From: Cylindrospermum stagnale PCC 7417
GTDB taxonomy: Bacteria > Cyanobacteriota > Cyanobacteriia > Cyanobacteriales > Nostocaceae
Direction of reading: 5' to 3'
Length of the DNA stretch: 64,000 nucleotides
Assembly: GCF_000317535.1 (NCBI RefSeq)
Contig: NC_019757.1
Span: 2,372,501-2,436,500, forward strand
Positions 59,083 to 64,000 of the stretch are shown here, one piece after another. The position numbers and the translations under genes are program-made. Under the pieces are notes generated by a model. The model saw only the letters and a list, made by a program, of their open reading frames with translations. It was not told the origin of the DNA and made no database searches. Each line of letters starts with the position of its first letter. Positions within the stretch are counted from its first letter, which is position 1.

Positions 59083-59784
59083 ATGACCCTAATTTTAACT
59101 AACGACGACGGCATCGATGCCCCCGGTATTCAAGCACTACTAAAGGCTGTAAATGGCAAAAATGTGATTATTGCGGCACCACAAGATCATCAGTCTGGCT
59201 GTGGGCATCAAGTCACTACCACTGGCCCCATCAACCTCCAGCGACGTTCAGAGGTTGAGTATGCGATTTCTGCGGAGCGCTACGCGATCGCAGGTACACC
59301 CGCTGATTGTGTCAGAATTGCATTAACCCATATCTGCCAAGATGTCGAATTTGTGCTATCGGGCATTAACGCTGGTGGTAACCTGGGAGTAGATGCTTAC
59401 ATTTCCGGTACTGTGGCTGCTGTGCGGGAAGCAGCAATGCATGGTATTCCGGGAGTTGCGATTTCTCACTATCGCAAAGGCAAGCTAAATTATGATTGGG
59501 ATTTGGCTGCTCGATGGACATCTGAAGTTTTAGCTGACTTACTTCAGCGTTCGCTAGAACCAGGAAGTTTCTGGAATGTGAATCTACCGCATTTGCTACC
59601 AGGAGAAGCTGATCCTGATGTGGTGTTTTGCCAACCTTGTACCAAACCTTTGCCTGTCAACTATCGCATTGAAGGCGATGATTTTTATTATGTAGGGGAA
59701 TATGGCTTGCGATCGCGCACTCCTGGCAGTGATGTAGATGTCTGTTTTTCTGGGAATATTGCGGTAACTCTGTTAAGGGTTTAA
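59083..59784 (+). CDS. surE: SurE 5'/3'-nucleotidase
   Basis: I chose the ATG at 59083 (MTLILTNDDGIDAPGIQALL), giving 233 residues. The LTNDDGIDAPG motif binds the metal. PQDHQSGCGHQVTTT, GTPADCVRIAL and LSGINAGGNLGVDAYISGTV are also conserved. It dephosphorylates nucleoside monophosphates. No pcm or rpoS neighbour is present. Confidence 0.95.
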   Translation: MTLILTNDDGIDAPGIQALLKAVNGKNVIIAAPQDHQSGCGHQVTTTGPINLQRRSEVEYAISAERYAIAGTPADCVRIALTHICQDVEFVLSGINAGGNLGVDAYISGTVAAVREAAMHGIPGVAISHYRKGKLNYDWDLAARWTSEVLADLLQRSLEPGSFWNVNLPHLLPGEADPDVVFCQPCTKPLPVNYRIEGDDFYYVGEYGLRSRTPGSDVDVCFSGNIAVTLLRV

Positions 59785-59794
59785 TAGACATAAC

Positions 59795-60133
59795 TCACAG
59801 TTCGTCATCGGCACCTTGAATCAGGGATGTCAGCTTGTCTAGGGTTTGTGTCAATTGGCTGAGTTGTTGCAGTGAATCATCCTGAGATTCAGCAAGGCTC
59901 TGTACAGCGTCACACAAGGCAAAAATTTGATAACCCTGCTGCTGTACCTGCTTTCCTTGGGCTTCGATTTGCAGACTGAGAGTTTCCAATCTTTCAGCCA
60001 GACGTTCAATTGTTTCAGTTGTAGAGAGTACTGCTTCCCCAATTTGCTCAACAATTGATTCCAATCGATTTATTTTAACTTCGACGCCTGCGGAAATCAT
60101 TTCTTTACCACCCCAATTTTGAGAAAACATCAT
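59795..60133 (-). CDS. Coiled-coil hypothetical protein
   Basis: The 112-residue protein consists almost wholly of heptad-like helices from about residue 20 to 105 (IEQ..AVLSTTETIERLAERL, LSLQIEAQGKQVQQQG, LDKLTSLIQG). There is no membrane segment or domain match. A later start at GTG/ATG near MISAGVEVKIN is possible. Convergent with surE, 10 bp apart. Function unknown. Confidence 0.6.
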   Translation of the reverse strand: MMFSQNWGGKEMISAGVEVKINRLESIVEQIGEAVLSTTETIERLAERLETLSLQIEAQGKQVQQQGYQIFALCDAVQSLAESQDDSLQQLSQLTQTLDKLTSLIQGADDEL

Positions 60134-60722
60134 AGTAATACCGCTAATATAGATTAAAAAAATTAAGACCAGTAAGAGAACCCAATAGCTTCTGTCATAA
60201 TGATACTATTTGTAATTTTGTTTTTTGGTGCTTTCATACACCCCTAGAGATATTGTTCACTATGCAACAATTTGTCTGCTGCTTTTGCTCATAAAAGTTA
60301 TCTTTTGCATCTTAGTTTCACTTGCTACTTAGATATTTTTGAAATATTAGTTATAGCTTCGCCACTAGGATATATTTAGTAACAACTTATATTAGTATGT
60401 ATTCCTGATGAACAGATTTGGGTTAAGTTGCCATCTTACGGATGATCGGTTTTGTTGATTTTAGTGAGATTAAATTTATTAAAAAGAAATTTGGTTGAAA
60501 TCCCCGTCGGTAACAGTCTTGAATTTTTAATTCTTAAATTTTAATTGTTTAAGACTTGTTGTTCGAGAAAACTGTGTAAGTAATTTTATGACTTATCAGA
60601 GCTTTTTAAACATAAAAAGCCAAAGGGGTAATTGTGGAAATTATTGTCCGAAATAAATTACCCATTAGCCATTATCAAAATTGAAAAAACGACACTAACA
60701 GGATTTTTTTAGCTTAGATGAG
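60134..60722. other. Intergenic, nothing recognised
   Basis: About 590 bp of AT-rich DNA between two minus-strand genes. I see no ORF with support, no RNA motif and no repeat family in it. Confidence 0.5.
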
Positions 60723-61388
60723 CTAATTACCCAAAAATACGATGCCGATAGTACAAAAAGCTAAACCAGCAAGACGAGTTTTGCTGAACAACCCTTGGTG
60801 ATTTTTTCCTTTGCTGAAAATAATGCCAATTTCTCTTGCACTCATGACGATCGCAAACTGAGTTAAGGTAACGCCTATGAAATAGGTAACTAATGTCACC
60901 ATTCCTAGCCCCATAGCGGATTCACCATTAGCGTAACCCTGAAACAAACCAGCAATGGCACTTAGCACGGCGAAGGCTACCCAGTTTAGTTGAGTGGGTA
61001 TCACTAGCATAGCGCCAAAGGCAATGGTGGAAATAGCGATCGCTATTTGAATACCTGGTAAGTATATTGGGGATAGATAAATTACTGTGCCGAAGAGTGC
61101 GGCAATCACAAAAGATGCAGTTACCCAAGTTCCACGAACCACACCAGCAGACAGCAAGCCAATAGCCACAATCAGCGCCAAACGATCCAACCTGATGACT
61201 GGATCTGCTATTCCCCAAATAAACGCCTCCCAGCAGTTAGAGATCGTGTGGTAAGTCGGCGAACCAGCCAATGAACTCAGTAGGCTAATTAAGACTAAAG
61301 CTGCGATCGCCCCGATATGACGATGCTGTAACTCAGGGGCGGAAAATTCCCCTGAATTAGAAGACTTTGATAATTCAATTTTGAACAT
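60723..61388 (-). CDS. HupE/UreJ-family membrane protein
   Basis: The 221-residue protein has about six or seven membrane segments (HIGAIAALVLISLLSSLAG, LDRLALIVAIGLLSAGVV). Later helices include GMVTLVTYFIGVTLTQFAIV. This fits the HupE/UreJ family, associated with nickel or cobalt uptake or metalloenzyme assembly. The family's usual HPxxGxDH motif appears eroded to ADPVIRLDRL, so metal transport is uncertain. No hydrogenase or urease genes are nearby. Confidence 0.7.
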   Translation of the reverse strand: MFKIELSKSSNSGEFSAPELQHRHIGAIAALVLISLLSSLAGSPTYHTISNCWEAFIWGIADPVIRLDRLALIVAIGLLSAGVVRGTWVTASFVIAALFGTVIYLSPIYLPGIQIAIAISTIAFGAMLVIPTQLNWVAFAVLSAIAGLFQGYANGESAMGLGMVTLVTYFIGVTLTQFAIVMSAREIGIIFSKGKNHQGLFSKTRLAGLAFCTIGIVFLGN

Positions 61389-61469
61389 CTTTGATGTCGA
61401 ATGATTGTTTATGGGTTATTTATAATACCCCAATCCCCAAAAAAACTAACCCAGTCATAATTTTAAATC

Positions 61470-61672
61470 TCACAATGGCTTCATATAGTTTTGTAAAGCC
61501 CCATCAAAGCTTCTTCCTACCCGAATCTTGACGGAGAGACTGTTCGGAAGGCCAAGAGCGGAAGTATCCTCTGCGGTAGCCTGCGGTACGTCGCTGTTTT
61601 CTCTTGAGACAAAACCAACTCTACTGGGGTGGTTGTAGAAACCCATCCCTACTTCGTTGAGGGATGGGTAGT
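61470..61672 (+). mobile_element. Possible IS200/IS605 right-end relic
   Basis: CCCATCCCT...AGGGATGGG (61651-61669 region) forms a hairpin followed by GTAGTTCA, a style seen at right ends of cyanobacterial TnpB elements. The preceding 180 bp read as a plausible tnpB tail (RPRAEVSSAVACGTSL) before a stop. No intact transposase is present. The relic abuts the ABC exporter stop codon. Confidence 0.4.
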
Positions 61673-63424
61673 TCATCGCAGTAATTCTTCTACTTGATGC
61701 TGACTCCACAAAGTTTTATAAAGCCCTGGTTGTTGTACAAGTTCTAAATGATTACCTATCTGGGCAATCTTTCCATTAGACATGACAAAAATCCGATCAG
61801 CCGTGGCAGCAGCAGATAGTTGATGAGTAATAAAAATGACGGTTTTGTTTTGTTTGTCACTAGAAATATTTTTTAAGATTTGTGTAGCTGTTTGATTATC
61901 CACACTAGACAGGGCATCATCCAAAATTAGGATTGGGGCTTCAATGAGCATAGCCCTAGCCAAAGCTGTACGTTGCCGCTGACCGCCAGAAAGAGTAATA
62001 CCACGTTCACCCACGAGAGTCTCATATTGCTGGGGAAAATTGCTAATTTCTGGGTCAATTTGGGCTAGTTTGGCTACAGATTCCACATTTTCTTGGTCGC
62101 TGACTGGGTCGCCGTAACGGATATTATTTTTAATTGTGGTGCTGAACAGAAAACTATCTTGAGGCACATAGGCGATCGCACCGCGTAAATCTGCCAGGGC
62201 GATCTTTGTAATATCCAACCCATCCAAAAACAACTGCCCTGCCTGAATATCTAACAAGCGTGGTAAAGCATTAGCCAAAGTTGATTTACCAGCACCAATA
62301 GTGCCGACAATTGCCACCAATTCCCCAGGAGCGATCGTAAAGTTGACATTGTCTAAAGCTGGGCTGGTGGCGCCTGGGAAGGTGTAACTGAGATTTTTCG
62401 CTCTCAGTTCCCCTTTAACTGCGTCTGGTGACAGATGTATGGCATCAGCTGCATCTCGGATTTTTGGTGTCACACTGAAAATGGAGTCTAGGCGATCAAT
62501 ACTCACTTCACCCCGTTGGTAGGCGGTAATTGTGAATCCCAGCAAGGCGGTGGGAAAAACTAGACGCTCCACATAAATTAAAAGTGCCAGAAAGTCACCA
62601 ATGGCAAGGGTTCCAGCAGATATCCGCGTTGTCCCTAGCCAGATAATCACCAGCGAACTGAGATTAGCTAACCCGCCAATCATGGGAAACAGCGTATTGC
62701 GGCTTTTTGCCAGTTGCAGGTTAGCCGTTAATAGCTGTTGATTTTTCTGGGTGAAAGCTCGACGCTCGTTTTCTTCTTGGGCATAGATTTTAATCTGAGC
62801 TATGCCGCTGATATCTTCTTGGATGAGTTCACTAATCTCAGAGAGTTGCTCTTGGACTACTGTTTGTTGTTTGCGTAAGTGATCGCTAAACAGATGCACC
62901 AAAAAGAACATCAAGGGATACACTGCCAGGGAGGCTAATGTGAGATCGACACTAATTGTCAACATCACTGGCAAAGTCATAGCGTAGGCAAACAAAGTAT
63001 TTGCCAAACTTAACACGGCAAAACCCAACAACCGCCTGATATTATCCACATCACTAGTAGCCCGACTAATCAAATCCCCAGCGGTGTTGCTGGCGAAATA
63101 AGACGGCTCCAGTTTGAGTAAGTGTTCAAAAATCCGCTGTTTCAGGTCAAATTCCACCTGACGCCCGACTCCAAACAGCCAGATGCGGGAAGCAATGCGG
63201 ATGAGCCACATTGCTGAACTGAGTAAGATAATGGTGAATACATATTGTAGGATTTCCTCCAAGCTGAAAGTTTTTGAGAGTTTGTCAACCCCAGAACGAA
63301 TCAGCAAGGGGATATAAACGCCCAGCCCATTGACAGACAAAAGAGCAATAATGCCTAATGTAGTCTCCCGCCAGTGGGGACGCAGGTAAGCACCAAGTTT
63401 AGCAAGTCGTCGAGATTGTGACAT
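61673..63424 (-). CDS. ABC exporter, fused membrane and ATPase domains
   Basis: The protein has 583 residues. The N-terminal ABC membrane domain has six helices (about 20-310). The ATPase has Walker A GTIGAGKST, signature LSGGQRQRTALARAM and Walker B PILILDDALSSVD, with the Q-loop at VPQDSF. It is an MsbA/multidrug-type half-transporter, so it works as a dimer. The substrate is unknown. The stop codon lies directly next to a possible element end at 61672. Confidence 0.94.
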   Translation of the reverse strand: MSQSRRLAKLGAYLRPHWRETTLGIIALLSVNGLGVYIPLLIRSGVDKLSKTFSLEEILQYVFTIILLSSAMWLIRIASRIWLFGVGRQVEFDLKQRIFEHLLKLEPSYFASNTAGDLISRATSDVDNIRRLLGFAVLSLANTLFAYAMTLPVMLTISVDLTLASLAVYPLMFFLVHLFSDHLRKQQTVVQEQLSEISELIQEDISGIAQIKIYAQEENERRAFTQKNQQLLTANLQLAKSRNTLFPMIGGLANLSSLVIIWLGTTRISAGTLAIGDFLALLIYVERLVFPTALLGFTITAYQRGEVSIDRLDSIFSVTPKIRDAADAIHLSPDAVKGELRAKNLSYTFPGATSPALDNVNFTIAPGELVAIVGTIGAGKSTLANALPRLLDIQAGQLFLDGLDITKIALADLRGAIAYVPQDSFLFSTTIKNNIRYGDPVSDQENVESVAKLAQIDPEISNFPQQYETLVGERGITLSGGQRQRTALARAMLIEAPILILDDALSSVDNQTATQILKNISSDKQNKTVIFITHQLSAAATADRIFVMSNGKIAQIGNHLELVQQPGLYKTLWSQHQVEELLR

Positions 63425-63754
63425 TCAAGCAGCAGTTTTGCAATTTTATAAAGAGAATGCCGAAAAGCCTGAGACTTCTAAAAACGGCTGATGAAATATG
63501 TCGTTTTTATTATGTCGTGTCTTTAGACCGGGGAGTGTCAACATCCTAGAACAACTGCTCAGAGTTCTATAGTTTTGTCCGAAGTTCAGCAGCCAGTTCT
63601 ATCCTAATCTACCTGATGGGCAAACTTTCTGAAGAAAGTCGCAAGTCGTCCTCAGAAAGTCTACTCAAATTTTTGGTGTTCACCGCAGTAATATTTAGAA
63701 TCAGTCCAGCCACTAGAGCGTAGCATGGCGGACTTTTGGTATTACTTTTTAACC
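63425..63754. other. Intergenic, nothing recognised
   Basis: About 330 bp between two minus-strand genes, with no gene I can support. Confidence 0.5.
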
Positions 63755-64000
63755 TTATGACTGACGGCCACGCAAGAAAAAGTAAATCTGGTTGAGATAA
63801 CTTTCCCATACTTGGGTCGTTAGTTGCAGCGTTTCCGCATTAGGTACAAAGTCTTCTACCCGCAAGCCGCGTGTCCTAATTTCCTGAGGATTTTGCAACA
63901 GGTAGGGCGGTACTTGAATATCCAGAGAGTTGAAGGCTATGGCTGCCCGATTCAAATCTCCCGCGGGTAGGATGCGATCGCCAATTACATCTGAGATGTT
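63755..64000 (-). CDS. C-terminal end of an unrecognised gene
   Basis: The minus-strand frame is open to the right window edge and ends at 63755. The visible 81 residues include SDVIGDRILPAGDLNRAAIA, then SLDIQVPPYLLQNPQEIRTR, and end with NQIYFFLRGRQS. I recognise no family. The true start lies beyond 64000. Confidence 0.55.
   Translation of the reverse strand, partial: NISDVIGDRILPAGDLNRAAIAFNSLDIQVPPYLLQNPQEIRTRGLRVEDFVPNAETLQLTTQVWESYLNQIYFFLRGRQS

Noticed and set aside
63609-63809. 66-codon minus-strand frame overlapping the last partial gene
   Set aside because: It overlaps a better frame that is open to the window edge and shows no domain pattern.

Overview
The window reads as chromosomal DNA of a heterocyst-forming-type cyanobacterium (Nostoc/Anabaena relatives). 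The signs are: form IB RuBisCO in the order rbcL-rbcX-rbcS; a RuBisCO activase with a C-terminal small-subunit-like domain; a Psb32-type TPM protein; System II cytochrome c maturation genes; many GCGATCGC (HIP1-like) octamers; heptamer tandem repeats (AAAATCT, ATTACCC, AAAATTC types); and numerous palindromic dispersed repeats between, and in a few cases inside, genes. No tRNA, rRNA or CRISPR array was seen. Three structural RNAs are present: SRP RNA, RNase P RNA and a putative TnpB-associated right-end RNA.

Layout. 1-8.2 kb: 5' end of nifJ (minus), a TIGR02587/TIGR02588-type membrane pair, a Tat-exported beta-carbonic anhydrase-like protein, a PAS/GAF hybrid histidine kinase, and the ccdA-ccs1 pair. 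8.2-11.2 kb: an EACC1-like small gene plus a caspase/EF-hand/sulfatase-modifying-factor fusion (candidate conflict or cell-death module), bounded by dispersed repeats. 11.2-14.1 kb: queF, a metal-binding-like hypothetical, a phasin-like gene, SRP RNA, a YciI-like gene, a cyclic phosphodiesterase and an AhpD-like gene. 14.2-20.6 kb: carbon-fixation block rca ... rbcS-rbcX-rbcL (all minus), split by about 2.2 kb of accessory DNA (a MITE-like element, a truncated antitoxin and a solitary DNA methyltransferase). A TGT-N10-ACA NtcA-type site lies about 520 bp upstream of rbcL. 20.8-32.2 kb: mostly housekeeping (beta-propeller protein, panB, Uma2-like gene, serA, prmA, trx, fabG, a WecA/MraY-family transferase, and a CIRCE-controlled groEL without groES).

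32.4-40.5 kb: a giant Ser/Thr kinase-AAA-GAF-histidine kinase protein, corA, an unrecognised protein and rnpB. 40.8-44.5 kb: a solitary 1240-residue P-loop STAND-like ATPase with a nuclease-like N-terminus, a candidate defence gene. 45-53.2 kb: rnc, a Gfo/Idh/MocA oxidoreductase, a TnpB element, a Cache-type histidine kinase, a RibD-C-like reductase, a FemAB-like acyltransferase and a DUF4346 gene. 53.5-55.8 kb: a decayed Upf1-like helicase, a 69-residue protein and a DarT-family ADP-ribosyltransferase in one minus-strand cluster. 55.9-64 kb: psb32-like gene, a collapsed Ser/Thr kinase gene, a ParE-type toxin-antitoxin pair, DUF29 tandem copies, surE, a HupE/UreJ-like gene, an ABC exporter and the 3' end of an unrecognised gene.

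Main points for a second look: the DarT-like/small-protein/helicase cluster; the solitary nuclease-STAND protein; the caspase plus EACC1-like pair; a TnpB gene whose RuvC catalytic Glu codon appears replaced by a 27-bp dispersed repeat; and several genes broken by repeats or deletions.
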